From: Euborellia annulipes
Lineage: Eukaryota > Arthropoda > Insecta > Dermaptera > Anisolabididae
Direction of reading: 5' to 3'
Length of the DNA: 64,000 nucleotides
Assembly (NCBI GenBank): GCA_023213315.1
Contig: JAKCPI010005553.1
Span: forward strand, 1 to 64,000
The position numbers and the translations under genes are program-made. A model generated the notes under the pieces. It was not told the DNA's origin and made no database searches. It was given only the letters and a program-made list of their open reading frames with translations. Below, piece by piece: positions 10,841-21,956 of this stretch (positions are counted from its first letter, which is position 1; every line of letters starts with the position of its first letter).

Positions 10841-11112
10841 TTTTCAGCCGAGGATGTCAACTTGTATTCATAATTAATTCATCAAAAGAGAATTAATTTT
10901 GAATATGAGTTTTTTATTTAACATTTTGAGATTTTTTTGTTTAGATAGTAAGCGAGCGATAGCAGAAACCAACACCTGAATGGATTTCTTCAAATGAATT
11001 TTGCCAACTTATTATGGTGCATCTTTATGAAAAAGTAATTATCTTTTTCTTATTTTTAATAGTATAGTCCTTGATATTGAATTAATTAATGTTTGAAATT
11101 TTTTTACTATAT
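10841..11112. other. Intergenic, nothing recognised
   Basis: AT-rich sequence with one acceptor-like TTTTATTTTTCAG near 10847, without a matching donor or open frame. Confidence 0.4.
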
Positions 11113-11480
11113 CAGGGGCGAATATAGAAATTTTTTGGGGGGGTGGAGGGAGCCCGAACTCAAAAATTGCAAACTTTTTGACAAAACTAAATTTTTTCGC
11201 AGGGCGAAAAAATTTTTTCCACTTCCATGAAAATCATTTTACCTTTTTTTTAGGGAGACCGTCCTGCAATGCAAAAAGATTTTTTTTATGAAAAAAAAAT
11301 TTTTTCCCGCTGTTATGGAATTCATTTTACCTTTTTTTAGGGAGACGAATTTTTTCCGCACTGCCCGCCTAGCCGGGACCCTTCGCCCCCTGGACCCCCT
11401 GCCAGCTGGCTCGGGCCCGCGGCTTTTCTTAATTATGAGAAGCTTCACGTCTAGGCAGGGGGGCTTCTTATTAACGTTTT
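11113..11480 (+). mobile_element. hAT-like element end with internal 88-bp duplication
   Basis: Starts CAGGGGCGAATATAG, like the 5' end of the element at 59898, and shares its TTTTTTCGCAGGG and TTTTTTCCGCA motifs. Inside, CATTTTACCTTTTTTTAGGGAGAC occurs at 11235 and again at 11323, an 88-bp tandem duplication. A GC-rich part follows (11360-11430, GGACCCCCTGCCAGCTGG). No matching right end or 8-bp duplication was found, so this is a partial or rearranged element. Confidence 0.4.
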
Positions 11481-12128
11481 CTCACCTTTTTCCGTTAAGT
11501 TGAAGATATTCAAAATTTTGCAATAAATAAAAAATACTAAGATTTTTTTTTTTATTTGGTTTTTGGCCTAAGCCATTTCGTCCAATACTTAGAATATAGA
11601 AATATTTAATTTTTTTTTAATTTCGCCCACTGAGGCCATTTATAATCGTTTAAATTATAACTTTAAATTTATTTTTGCCAATTACATATTAGAAATAATT
11701 GAGGACGATAAGGAGAATAATAGAAATAAGATTTAAAAGGTGTCTTCAGGGCAAAAGGAAATTTCTTATTGATTTGAAAAGTTTAAAAAAAAAAGATTAT
11801 TTTTTAGTTCTGTTTTATTATTATTAATTTCTAGGATAGAGGGAGAGAGAAAAGAAAACAGAAAGGAGGGTCAACATAGAATTTTCCTATAAAAAAAGCA
11901 TTGGGTGCACTTTTGATCTTATCTAGAAGCTCTTATGATAGACTTTATGGAATGAATATTTAAGTATGGAGAGGATCGGATCCTATCAAGGAGAGGGCAG
12001 GGCGACAAAGAAAAGATGCCCTTTACGTTCCTGGAAAGGGTTTCAAGTTCCTCTATGCGAATAGCATACTTTATAATCTCTAAAAGGGAAATTATTATTT
12101 ATTGAAAATCTTCTTAGTGAAATTAAAT
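11481..12128. other. AT-rich stretch, no gene seen
   Basis: T- and A-rich sequence. A purine-rich patch near 11838-11870 (GAGGGAGAGAGAAAAGAAAAC) is the only notable composition. Confidence 0.4.
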
Positions 12129-12480
12129 AAAAAATCTGGTGTGTCTGGTCGCACAGTACTTAACTTTCTCTTCTCTTTGGTAATTATTATCTCTTATCTC
12201 TATATATGTTTATATATATAGAGAGAAAGTATTGGTTTCATGTCAAAAATTCGATGTTAAGATTTTGATGGATGTTTTGAGGTCTTCTGAATCTAAAAAA
12301 GTGGTTTTTGCGACATGGTCTGTCTGTGTGTGTCTTTGAACAAAATATCTCAAGAACGGAAAGAGCTAGGAGGTTGAAATTTTATATTTAAGTTAGGCAC
12401 CCCCTAACACGTGACACGAAGCTTTTGAACAAAATTAGCCAAAGAGTACTAGTACTTTACTGATGTAATTTTTCAGTTTT
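12129..12480 (+). repeat. XHR hairpin-arm fragment plus 3'-truncated XHR
   Basis: An XHR hairpin arm (AAAAATCTGGTGTG, 12131) runs into a new copy whose TA-rich palindrome is at about 12190-12230. That copy has the proximal half (GTCAAAAATTCGATGTTAAG, the GTCTGTCTGTG tract, AGTACTAGTACTTTACTGATG) and stops where the next copy begins, giving a head-to-tail arrangement. Confidence 0.75.
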
Positions 12481-13164
12481 TTTACTTTCTCTTACCTATG
12501 TATATATGTATATATATATAGAGAGAAAGTATTGGATTATGTCAAAAATTCGATGTCGAGATTTTGATGGATCTTCACGTTTTGAGGTCCCCTGAATCCA
12601 AAAAAGTGGTTTTCGTGACATGGTCTGTCTGTGGGTGGGTGGGTGGGTGGGTGGGGTGTGTGGGTGGGTGTGTGTTCAATTTTAAGCATGAAGGAATTGA
12701 GCTATGAGGCTGAAATTTTATATATAAGTTAAACACCCCCCGGGACCGGAAAAATAAGCTTTTAATCAAAATCGGCCAAAGACTACTAGTACTTTACTGA
12801 TGTACTTTTTCAGTTTTTTTCGATTTTCTTAAATTCCCTCTAACGATTTTGATTAAAATTCAAAAATCAATTATTTTTTAGATGCTCTTTCAAATGTATA
12901 TTCTCGTTTTGCCCTCAAAATTGTTTGAAGCACACTTTACTCTTGTGCTTCATAGGGAAGATAGGAGAAATGGTTGCCATGGTAACAAAATATAAATATT
13001 TTCCCATACTTACAAATTTTACATCTGAATTCAAATATTCCCTACTGCGGGAACTAAATACATGTCGACACAAAAAATCTGGTGTGACAAGACAGAACAC
13101 AACTTTCGATTACCGAAGGTAAGAGAAAGTTGTGTGCTGTGCGCCAGTCACACCAGATTTTTTT
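12481..13164 (+). repeat. XHR, full-length copy
   Basis: A complete copy: TA-rich palindrome (12481-12530), ATTGGATTATGTCAAAAATTCG, the GGTCTGTCTGTGGGTGGGT tract, AGTACTAGTACTTTACTGATG, the X-box GTTGCCATGGTAAC at 12973-12986, and a distal hairpin of about 95 bases (13070-13164) ending CAGTCACACCAGATTTTT. It has no ORF longer than about 65 codons, so it is non-autonomous. Confidence 0.85.
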
Positions 13165-13530
13165 TTTTTTTTGATTTTCTCAAAATTCGCTACAACGATT
13201 TTTTTTTAATTCATAAATCAACTATTTGTTAGATGCTCTTTAAAATGTATATTCTCATTTTGCCGTTGAAATCTTCTGAAGACCACTTTACTCTTGCACT
13301 TCATAGGAAAGATAGGAGAAATGGTTGCCATGGTAAATAAAAAAATATATTATAAATATTTTCCCATAGTTTTAAATTTTACATTTTGAAAATCGAATGT
13401 ACCGCACTGTCGCAAACTAAATACATGTCGACACAAAAAAATCTGGTGTGACAAGCACAGAACACAACTTTCGATTACCGAAGATAAGAGAAAATTGTGT
13501 GCTGTGCGACAGTCACACCATATTTTTTTA
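13165..13530 (+). repeat. XHR, 5'-truncated tandem copy
   Basis: Starts inside the element at TTTGATTTTCTCAAAATTCGC, directly after the previous copy, and runs through GTTGCCATGGTAAA (13324-13337, one mismatch to the X-box) to a distal hairpin ending CAGTCACACCATATTTT. Confidence 0.8.
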
Positions 13531-13660
13531 AATTATGTTCTGTGCTTGTCATACCATATTTAATTTCAATTTGTGTATTTCCATAAAAATCTCAATATCG
13601 AATTTTTGACATGAATGTAATACTTATATATATTAAATATATTTAGGTAAGAGAGATTAA
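13531..13660 (-). repeat. XHR, minus orientation, internally deleted
   Basis: TTCTGTGCTTGTCATACCATATTT is followed after a large deletion by ATCTCAATATCGAATTTTTGACATGAAT and a remnant of the TA palindrome ending AGGTAAGAGAG. Confidence 0.65.
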
Positions 13661-14984
13661 AAAAATATCAGGTATTTATTCTAAAACTCTTTTTTAATAA
13701 TTCAAACAAAAATAAAAAAAATATTGTGTCATCAAATTTTGAGTAGTAGTCTATTGTATTTAAAAATAATTATGTGAAATTTTAAAATCAATAGACTGGC
13801 CTCGGTTCCTAACAATCTAATTCAAATGTATAGCCTATTGTATTATTTAAGGTATCTTTTTTAGAGTGACTAAATTAGTTGATCTCATTTATTTAAAAAG
13901 CAAATACAATTAGATATATCTAAACTAATTTCTTCTATTGACTTTAAACTTCATTTAAATTTAAATGAATGAATTAATTAATATTTGAAATGTTCGGGAT
14001 GATGATAGCATTATATATAAACTTTTCATTTATTTCCATGAGCTAATAGTTAAAAAAAAATTAAAAGAGAAATTTACAAAATAAACTTCATATAACATAA
14101 CATTTTATTTTTAGAATACTGAATTTAAATTAGCTTATTAAATAATGAAAAAAATTGAGTTTATAATGAGTAAGACATTTTCTTTAAATTACTTATAATT
14201 TGTTAGCTTTAATTTTTTTTTCTATTTTGCTGTATAGAAAATTTGGCCACATATCGTTGGATTGTTTAAAAGGTCAATGATTCTCGGGCTAAGGGGTCGT
14301 CCACATATTATGTAACACGTTAGGGAGGGGGGGGGACCGGGGGTTTATCTAAGTGTGACATAACAATTCAAAGTTGGTTACTCCTATGATATTAAATAAT
14401 TTCATAACCTATTATTTTAATCTAAACCACTTGTGACAATGTCATCCTAATTTAAAATTTCTTAAGACCTTAAAAAAAAAATGTTTTCAAACAAAATTTC
14501 CTGATTAAATAACTCAAGCTTTAACTTTACAAAAATAATTTAATTCTATTTAGGTTTCCGTATAGATCATGTTAACGTCTATAAGTTTAGAAACTAATTA
14601 AAAGTAGAAGTAGAAGCAGGATGTTTCGACCTGTCAGGTGAGACGCCCTCGGGTGATGAGGGTGTTTGTGTCCCCCCCCCCCGACCCTTACTATTACAGC
14701 AATAACACTCAAGTAAGGAATGTTGGCGAGAATTTCTAAATTTGAATCATTTTAAGAAAAAAAAATAAACATCTGGTCCATTAACGATAAATGTTTAAAC
14801 GATTTGTAAATTTATATAGGGCGACGATTTGAGCAATTATTTAATTATATCATTAATGAAAAATGATGAAAATATTAATTTTTAATTTCCGTCTGGTGTC
14901 CTACAAGCTTTCAATTCGAGTACATCTCTAACTCAATCAGTCTTTAGACTTCATGGGCAGCTGCACTATTCGACCTAATTTTTA
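13661..14984. other. AT-rich stretch with poly-G and poly-C patches
   Basis: No gene is recognised. GGGGTCGTCCACATATTATGTAAC (about 14294-14317), followed by a long G run, and a C run near 14668 (GTGTCCCCCCCCCCC) suggest ends of one or more DNA transposons. I could not match terminal repeats and duplications. Confidence 0.4.
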
Positions 14985-15041
14985 TTTTCTCTTACCCTAT
15001 ATATATTTTCTTGATAGCCTAAAGTAAATAAAAAAGAGAAA
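14985..15041 (+). repeat. XHR TA-palindrome fragment
   Basis: TTTTCTCTTACCCTATATATATTTTC...AAAAAAGAGAAAGTA is a stray copy of the proximal XHR palindrome abutting the next full copy. Confidence 0.5.
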
Positions 15042-15650
15042 GTAAAAAATCTGATGTGACTGGCGCACAGCACGCAGTGCTTGTCACACCAGATTTTTCG
15101 TGTCGACATATATTTAGTTCCCGACAGTACGTAACATTTGAATTAAGATGTAAAATTTATAAGTATGGGAAAATATTTATATTTTTTTACCATGGCAACC
15201 ATTTCTCCTCTTTTCTATGAAGTACAAGAGTAAAGTCTTCAGAAGATTTCAATGGCAAAATGAAAATATACATTTTAAAGAGCATCTAAAAAATAATTGA
15301 TTTATGAATTAAAAAAAAAAAATAATTGGAGTGAATCTTGAGAAAATGGAAAAAAAAAACTGAAAAACTACATCAGTAAAGTACTAGTACTTTTAGGCCG
15401 ATTTTGATTAAAAGCTTATTTTCACGCTCCGGGTGTCTAACTTAATTATAAAATTTCAACCTCCTAGCTCAATTCCTTCATGCTTAAAATTGAACACACA
15501 CAGACAGACCATGTCGCGAAAACCACTTTTTTGGATTCAGGAGACCTCAAAATGAAATCCATCAAAATCTCGACATCGAATTTTTGACATGAATCCAATA
15601 CTTTCTCTCTATATATTTATATTACATATATACATAGGTAAGAGAAAGTA
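15042..15650 (-). repeat. XHR, near full-length copy
   Basis: Runs from the distal hairpin (AAAAAATCTGATGTGACTGG) through TTTACCATGGCAAC (15186-15199, one mismatch to the X-box), the ACACACACAGACAGACCATG tract, and the TA palindrome ending ATAGGTAAGAGAAAGTA. Confidence 0.85.
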
Positions 15651-15769
15651 ATAAAATTCAACAACATAATTAGAACAACACTCACCACAATTGTTGTGGT
15701 TAAGGGATGAAATCTGGGGTGAGCGACCCCGAGGAATTACCAATTTGCGTTTTTTTTTTTCTATTACGG

Positions 15770-15870
15770 TATTGAATATAATTTTGAAAAATGTCATCGT
15801 TAGGAACAAGAAACGAACCCCTGACCATTAACACAAAAGTTCTCTACCTCTCCGCCTAGGGATAATAAGT
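15770..15870 (-). repeat. tRNA-like SINE head
   Basis: On the minus strand: CCTAGGCGGAGAGGTAGAGAACTTTTGTG, then a B-box-like GGGGTTCGTTTCTTG. A- and B-box spacing resembles tRNA-derived SINEs, but there is no cloverleaf. It is distinct from SINE-A and only tentatively a SINE. Confidence 0.3.
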
Positions 15871-16053
15871 ATACTTATATGCCACTAATATATTAGTGCG
15901 TTATATTAATTAACTGAATAGCAAATCGTGGCTGTAGATAACATGTCTCTTCCTTTTCAAATTATATTAATTAAAAAAAAAAAATGTGTTATTCTGGTTG
16001 CCTATCTTCCAGTAAACAAACACAAACTACACTCGAGCTTTTTCCAATGCAGA
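15871..16053. other. Intergenic, nothing recognised
   Basis: Short AT-rich spacer before a hAT-like MITE; its last eight bases (AATGCAGA) form the left target duplication. Confidence 0.4.
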
Positions 16054-16280
16054 CAGTGGCGTCATTTGGGAGGGGGGCAGGGGGGTATTTGCCTCCCCAA
16101 AGGCTCTGATTTTTATAAAATTCTATATTATTCTTAAATAAAACATTTCAAAATATATAAACTGTACAAAATTGAATTAAATATATTTTGGACAAATTTG
16201 AGTGCCTATCTGTAAGTAAATTTTAATAAAAAAAAAAAGTTTGCCCCTCCCCCCAAGAAAAAGTTAAAATGACGCCACTG
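16054..16280. mobile_element. hAT-like MITE, 227 bp
   Basis: Terminal inverted repeats CAGTGGCGTCATTT (16054-16067) and AAATGACGCCACTG (16267-16280) match over 14 of 14 bases. The flanks AATGCAGA (16046-16053) and AAAGCAGA (16281-16288) match at seven of eight positions, the 8-bp duplication typical of hAT transposition. No coding capacity. Confidence 0.82.
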
Positions 16281-16288
16281 AAAGCAGA

Positions 16289-17030
16289 TAGGAAAGAACT
16301 TAAATTCAAGAGATATTAAACCAATATAGACTATATGCAGAAAAAGAATTTAGCCAATGGATTGATTTTTAATCTTCAAAAGAGAGATTTTTTTTTCTTT
16401 TTGTTCATTCGTTTTTCCCATTCAGTTCCGGGCTATTTTAAATATATAAAATATATTTTTTGTCTCCCTTCGGAATTTAGCCGATCGATTGCCATCCCCC
16501 AGACTCCCATACCACTCTCCCAAAACCCCCCACTTTTTGGTCGGTCGACCGGTGAAAAGTTAATCAAAGTCAATCGAAACCCAGGATCACAGCTGGCAGA
16601 CAGACAAACACGCAATGGACACGCAAGGCAAGACAAAAGTCCTAGTAAAATCTCATCACGGCGGCAGCAATTCAACCTTTTAAAATAAATATCGCGTCGA
16701 CAAACAAGAGAGTCACTTACTCGTATGTGAATAAAAACGTATTAAAAAATTATCATGAAAGGGGAAATAAAAAAAAAGGCTAACGGAAATTTTGATATAT
16801 TTTTTTTGTTTTGTTTTGATTTTAGAAAAACTTGAAAATTAATACATTAAGAAGTGTTGGGTAATTTATTGCCTTGATTTGAACTTGAGTTGTCTTCAAC
16901 ATATATATATATAAGCTTAACTGTTTGATCACCTCGGCAAATCGCCTCCTCATAGGAACATATAATGATCTAATACAAGTAAATTTGAGGGTCAGAAATC
17001 GAATTTGTTTACAGTTCAATTTTAAAATTA
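16289..17030. other. Intergenic with a moderately GC-rich patch
   Basis: A 117-codon ORF (16335-16688) crosses a less AT-rich patch near 16490-16640, but its N-terminal half is low-complexity Phe/Leu sequence and I recognise no domain. It is not supported as a gene. The remainder is AT-rich. Confidence 0.35.
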
Positions 17031-17670
17031 AAAAAAAAAATCTGGTGGGACTGTCGCACCTCCGGTAATCGAAAGTTGTGTTCTGTGCTTGTCACACCAG
17101 ATTTTTTGTCTTTACATGTATTTAGTTCCCGACAGTACGGAACATATGAATTCAGATGTAAAATTTATAAGTATGGGAAAATATTTATATTTTGTTACCA
17201 TGGCAACCATTTCTCCTATCTTTTCTATGAAATACAAGAGTAAAGTGGTCTTCAGAAGATTTCAATGCCAAAATGAGAATATACATTTTAAAGAGCAACT
17301 AAAAAATAATTGATTTTTGAATTTAAAAAAAAATCGTTGGAGTGAATTTTTTGAAAATCGAAAAAACTGAAAAAGTACATCAGTAAAGTACTAGTACTCT
17401 TTGGCCGATTTTGATTCAAAAGCTTCGTGTCACGTCCCATGGAGGTGCCTAACTTAAATATAAAATTTCAACTTCCTAGCTCAATTCATTCATGCTTAAA
17501 ATTCAACATCCACCCACCCACACACCCACAGACAGACCATGTCGCAAAAATCACTTTTTGGACTCAAAACGTAAAGATCCATTAAAATCTCGACATCGAA
17601 TTTTTGACATGAATCCAATACTTTCTCTCTCTATATATATTAACATATATAGATGTAAGAGAAAGTAAAA
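17031..17670 (-). repeat. XHR, near full-length copy
   Basis: The distal hairpin is partly deleted in one arm (AATCTGGTGGGACTGTCGCAC). The copy then has the middle with a perfect X-box GTTACCATGGCAAC at 17204-17217, AGTACTAGTACTCTTTGGCC, the CACAGACAGACCATGTCGC tract and the TA palindrome ending GTAAGAGAAAGTA. Confidence 0.85.
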
Positions 17671-18640
17671 ATGGAATAAAATACGTGCAAGTATAATTGT
17701 GCAATTCCCTCTCTCTATAAAAAGAGAATTCACTGACAGTAACAATAAGCATCAAATTTCCTATGCCCGTTACAAATGTTCTCTCCCCCCTCCCTCTTCT
17801 CTTCCAGAGGATCCTTTTGCCTATTGGTTTATAATTCATTAACATCTTCTCATGTTTCATGTTCTTTCCAATTTATTAATAAATTTTAACATGTTAAATT
17901 TTCTCTTCTATTCATTATCAAAATAGTAGGATATATAACAAAATGAATTGAAGAATTTTCAGTTCATTCAACATTCAAATGTGAATTCCGAATACATAAA
18001 CAATACATGAACTAACAAATAGTAAGAGAGGAAGGAAATCTATTCTTAATAAAGTAGGATGTGTTCATGAATATTTTACATCATTTATACATAACTCTAT
18101 TTGATTAAATTAATCAATAAAACAGAATATAATACTTCAATTACAATCAAAAGAGAGTGCATTTTTTTTTTTTTATCTTTTTTAACATATAAAAGCCATT
18201 AATTGTATGATGATATAATTTAATCGCTCAAGGCGGGAAACGATTCACTGACCCTATCTTCTCTAAGAGACAGGGGATTTTTATTTTTTCTTATATACAA
18301 TATAAAATCATCTTTTATTATGAAATTATAAAAAATTTTTTATCAAAGATGAATGTTATGTCCCCAAAGGAAAAAGAGAAAGAAAAAAATCTTTTTAAAT
18401 TTTTACTCACTCTCAAAGTCTAAATATGTTATATAGCAAATTAAATTTTCATCTCAAATCTTAATTCAAACTTCTTTCAAACAAAATTAAATTATTAAGC
18501 TAGAGGATTATTAAAGAGACAAAGAGAGCAAAGCTATCTAATAACTCTCGATGATTTTATATTAAATTAATGAATGGACCCAAACCTTCCTTATGTAAGA
18601 ACTTTAATTTTGTTGTATTAAATCAACATTTCTCTTTGTT
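17671..18640. other. AT-rich stretch, no gene seen
   Basis: No ORF, splice pair or repeat ends recognised. A C/T-rich patch lies at about 17785-17812. Confidence 0.4.
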
Positions 18641-18825
18641 TTTTACTTTCTCTTATCTCTATATATGTTAATATATCGAGAGAGAAAGTATAGGATTCAT
18701 GTCAAAAATTCGATGTCGAGATTTTGACGGATATACACATTTTGAGGTCCCCTGAATCAAAAAAAGGGGTTTTCGCGACATCTGTCTGTGTGTGAGTGTG
18801 TGTGTTCAATTTTAAGCATGAAGGA

Positions 18826-19034
18826 GCCCTCGAGGCTTGGTGTAGAGGTTAGCGTGCTAACGTCGCGGGTTCGGACCCCAGGCAGTCCGATGATTTTATT
18901 TAAGGCATTTGGATACCTAATGGCTTAAATAAGAATGCCTGGACCCCATATATGTATATTAAATCAATAACGGTTATCGTAAATGTCTTATACGGCCTGA
19001 GTTGCCGAAAAGACTGTGTGAATGTGTGAGTGTG
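18826..19034 (+). mobile_element. SINE-A, 3'-truncated, inside XHR
   Basis: Begins GCCCTCGAGGCTTGGTGTAG, has the tRNA-like A-box region (GGTGTAGAGGTTAGCG) and B-box (GGGTTCGGACCCC), then CCGATGATTTTATTTAAG and the TATTAAATCAATAACGG body. It ends at GTGTGAGTGTGA, short of the A tail seen in other copies. About 30 bases of the host XHR were lost at the site. Confidence 0.8.
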
Positions 19035-19345
19035 AAGTTAGGCACCTCTCCGAGGGGTGAAAATAAGCTTTTAATCAAAATCAGCCAAAAAGTACTAGTA
19101 GTTTAGTGATGTACGGTACTTTTTCAGTTTTTTTTTTAGATTTGCTCAAAATTCGCTTCAACGATTATGATTAAAATTCAAAAATGAATTATTTATTAGA
19201 TCCTCTTTAAAATGTATATTCTCATTTTGCCATTGAAATCTTCTGCAGACCACTTTACTCTTGTACTTCATAGGAAAAATAGGCTAGATAGTTGCCGTGG
19301 TAACAAAATAAAAATATTTTTCCATACTTATAAATTTTACATCTT

Positions 19346-21630
19346 GCGTTCTCCTACCTCGGTCTCGAGCAGATAAATAAAATTTTGAACTGTAACGGAA
19401 GAAGATTGGACCTTGTTTACACTAATTTCATTAATGCTAATCTTCACACGTCAGATGAGTGGCTCCTTAAGCCGGATTCGCATCATCCTCCCCTCGAGTG
19501 TTCATTAATATTACCATCGGAACAATACCATGCCAGAGATTCTTATCAGTATAATTTTGATAAGGGTGATTATATTGGTATGTCTCAATACATAAACTCA
19601 ATCAACTGGTGCTTAATGGATTTCCTATCCCTTGAGGATGCAGTACAATATTTTTATGAGACACTGTACCAAGCAATCGCCGAGTTCGTGCCTGTCAGTC
19701 GTAACAGCGTCTCCGATAGGTTTCCTAAGTGGTTTACACCTGAATTGAGATATCTCGTTGGTGAGAAAAGAAAGGCTCATGCAAGATATAAATCTTCCCA
19801 AAGATATACTGACTATCAGGAATTTACCCAACTCAGAAGCAGATGTAAGCAGCTTTCCAGTCTCAGCCACAAGAAACACATAGATGCTGTCCAGAGCAGT
19901 GTGATGCATGACCCGAAGTCATTCTGGGGGTACGTAAATTCATTGCGATCGAATGGCTCGCTGCCAGACCAGATGCAGTACAATGGGGAGTCGAGTAGCA
20001 ATGGGTGCGAAATAGCCAACTTTTTCGCGGATTATTTTTCATCTGTCTATGTGAAGCACAATTTTGTGGATGACGCTGGCTCTGGGTGTGATTTCTCTGT
20101 GAACCTACTAAAGCACAGGATTTCCAGCGAGGCGCTCATGAAGAAACTCGAGGGTCTTGATTGTGGCAAGGGATATGGCCCAGATAATATACCCCCGAGA
20201 CTAGTTAAGATGTGTTCAGAGGCACTATGTTTGCCTCTTCTTATTTTATTCAACAAATCGCTGGCACTCGGTCTGTTTCCGAACGTATGGAAATTGGGGT
20301 ATGTAATTCCCATTTACAAAAGCCAGGGTGACAAATCTGACGTCACCAAGTATAGACCAATCACCATCTTGTCCACGATCCCCAAAGTCTTTGAGAGTCT
20401 TGTTTTGGATCTGCTTGCGCCGGCCTTTAAGAATATTATTATCCCACAGCAGCATGGCTTTGTAACGGGGAGATCTACAACAACAAATTTATTACTCTAT
20501 CAAGAATATATTAACAATTCCATAGCTAAGGGTTGTCAGGTGGACTCGGTGTATTGCGATTTATCGAAGGCATTTGATAAAGTCTGCCATTCTCTCTTGT
20601 TGGGTAAACTGGACAGGCTGGGGCTTGGTGGTAGTCTGCTGTCTTGGATCGGGAGCTACCTGACGAATCGGAGACTCAGAGTGCGCATCGAGGATAACTT
20701 CTCGGAGGACTTTTTCCCTTGCTCTGGGGTTCCCCAGGGGTCGCATCTGGGCCCCCTGTTCTTTGTGATCTTCATTAATGACCTTGCTGGTTGCCTTCAT
20801 GGCGTGGATTATCTGCTTTTTGCTGATGACATTAAGATCTTCAGAACGGTGGAGTCTTTGGAGGATTGTGAGTCGATCCAGAACAACTTGGATTGCCTCG
20901 ATGTTTGGTTGCGCAGAAACTACCTGGAGGCCAATGTTGACAAATGTAACATCATTAGATTCCGCAGGGCCTCATCCTTGGTTGCCTTCGACTACAGAAT
21001 TGGCAATAAAACAGTCAAGACTGTGTCAGTGGTCAGGGATCTCGGTGTCTATTTCGATGAGCGGCTTAACTTTCGTTATCACGTTGAGAGAATAACGAGG
21101 GAGGCTACGGTGACATTGGGTTTTGTATGTCGCAACACCAGAGCTTTTAACAACATCTTTGCGCTGAAGTCTCTATACTGTGGTCTGGTGAGGTCGAAAC
21201 TCGAGTATAACTCGGTCATTTGGTCGCCCTTCTATGCTGGTCAATCCTCCTGTCTACAATCAGTGGAAAAAAATTCTTGCGTTATGTAAGGTATAAGCAG
21301 GGAGCAGAGTGGACGGGATATGACTATGATAGAGTGTTGGCACTATTGAGCATGAGGTCTCTTGGCGATCGACGGATAGTAGCCGATCTTGTCACTCTCA
21401 AAAAGATACTAACAACCTATGACTGCTCCGAGTTGCTCTCCATGATTGGCATAAGGGTGCCCAACTACAGAACCAGGAATAGAGGCATCTTTTACGAGGA
21501 CACCTGCAGAAGAAATTACTCATACAATTCTCCATTGGCAAGGCTCCACAGACTGGGGAATGAGTTCGAGGATCAGCTGGACATGTTTGCGTCATCCTTG
21601 CATCAGGTCAAATCCGTCATGATGTCTTAA
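19346..21630 (+). pseudogene. LINE-B pol: endonuclease end plus reverse transcriptase, frameshifted
   Basis: The frame is open from the truncation point (LAFSYLGLEQINKIL, then RRLDLVYTN, the last strand of an AP-type endonuclease). The RT has YRPITILSTIPKVFESL, QHGFVTGRSTTTNLL, VYCDLSKAFDKV, SGVPQGSHLGP and LLFADDIKIF, so the catalytic aspartates are kept. At about 21268-21275 an A run is one base short: the reading VEK continues as KKFLRYVRY only in another frame, which runs to TAA at 21628-21630 and carries the usual C-terminal segment (MRSLGDRRIVADLVTLKK, NSPLARLHRLGNEFEDQLD). It is a CR1/Jockey-like LINE without RNase H. The 5' end is missing, as usual for incomplete reverse transcription. 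A sequencing error in the A run could mimic the frameshift. Confidence 0.88.
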
Positions 21631-21763
21631 TAGAAGGCAACTGGCTTTGTTTTGTTTTTTAATTCAAATTATAATTTTAAATTTCAAATTTGACTTTCTT
21701 TGGCTTTGTTATTGATGTAAAAAATATATATTTTGTAAATTGGGCTCGGCCCGTGAAATTGAC

Positions 21764-21794
<31 letters not shown>
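21631..21794 (+). mobile_element. LINE-B 3' UTR and (TAAA)n tail
   Basis: A short trailer with AAATTGGGCTCGGCCCGTG, then GACTTAAATAAATAAATAA and further TAAA units, the simple-repeat tail that ends this element. XHR sequence resumes directly after. Confidence 0.82.
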
Positions 21795-21892
21795 TATCGG
21801 CGAAAACTAAATATATGTCGACAAGAAAAATCTGGTGTTACCTTCGGTAATCGAAAGTTGTGTTCTGTGCGACAGTCACACCATATTTTTTT

Positions 21893-21956
21893 GTTTACAC
21901 TCCACTTTCAAATATTAATTTATTTATATTTTTTATTTAATTTAATTTTATTTAAT
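21893..21956. other. Spacer between two XHR copies
   Basis: AT-only spacer of about 65 bases between the split XHR copy and the next full copy. Confidence 0.5.

Larger units (their letters stand above)
18641..21892 (+). repeat. XHR copy split by a SINE and a LINE
   Basis: One plus-orientation XHR can be traced in three pieces: 18641-18825 (TA palindrome to AAGCATGAAGGA), 19035-19346 (AGTTAGGCACC through the X-box variant GTTGCCGTGGTAAC at 19291-19304 to TTTTACATCTT), and 21795-21892 (CGGCGAAAACTAAATATATG to the distal hairpin). A SINE-A fills the first gap and LINE-B the second, so XHR is older than both insertions. Confidence 0.8.

Noticed and set aside
16335..16688. 117-codon ORF as a host gene
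   Set aside because: The first half is low-complexity and the second has no recognised domain; no promoter, splice or poly(A) context.
18826..18905. tRNA gene at the SINE-A head
   Set aside because: A and B boxes are present, but the same sequence heads eight dispersed elements with body and tail, so it is a SINE.
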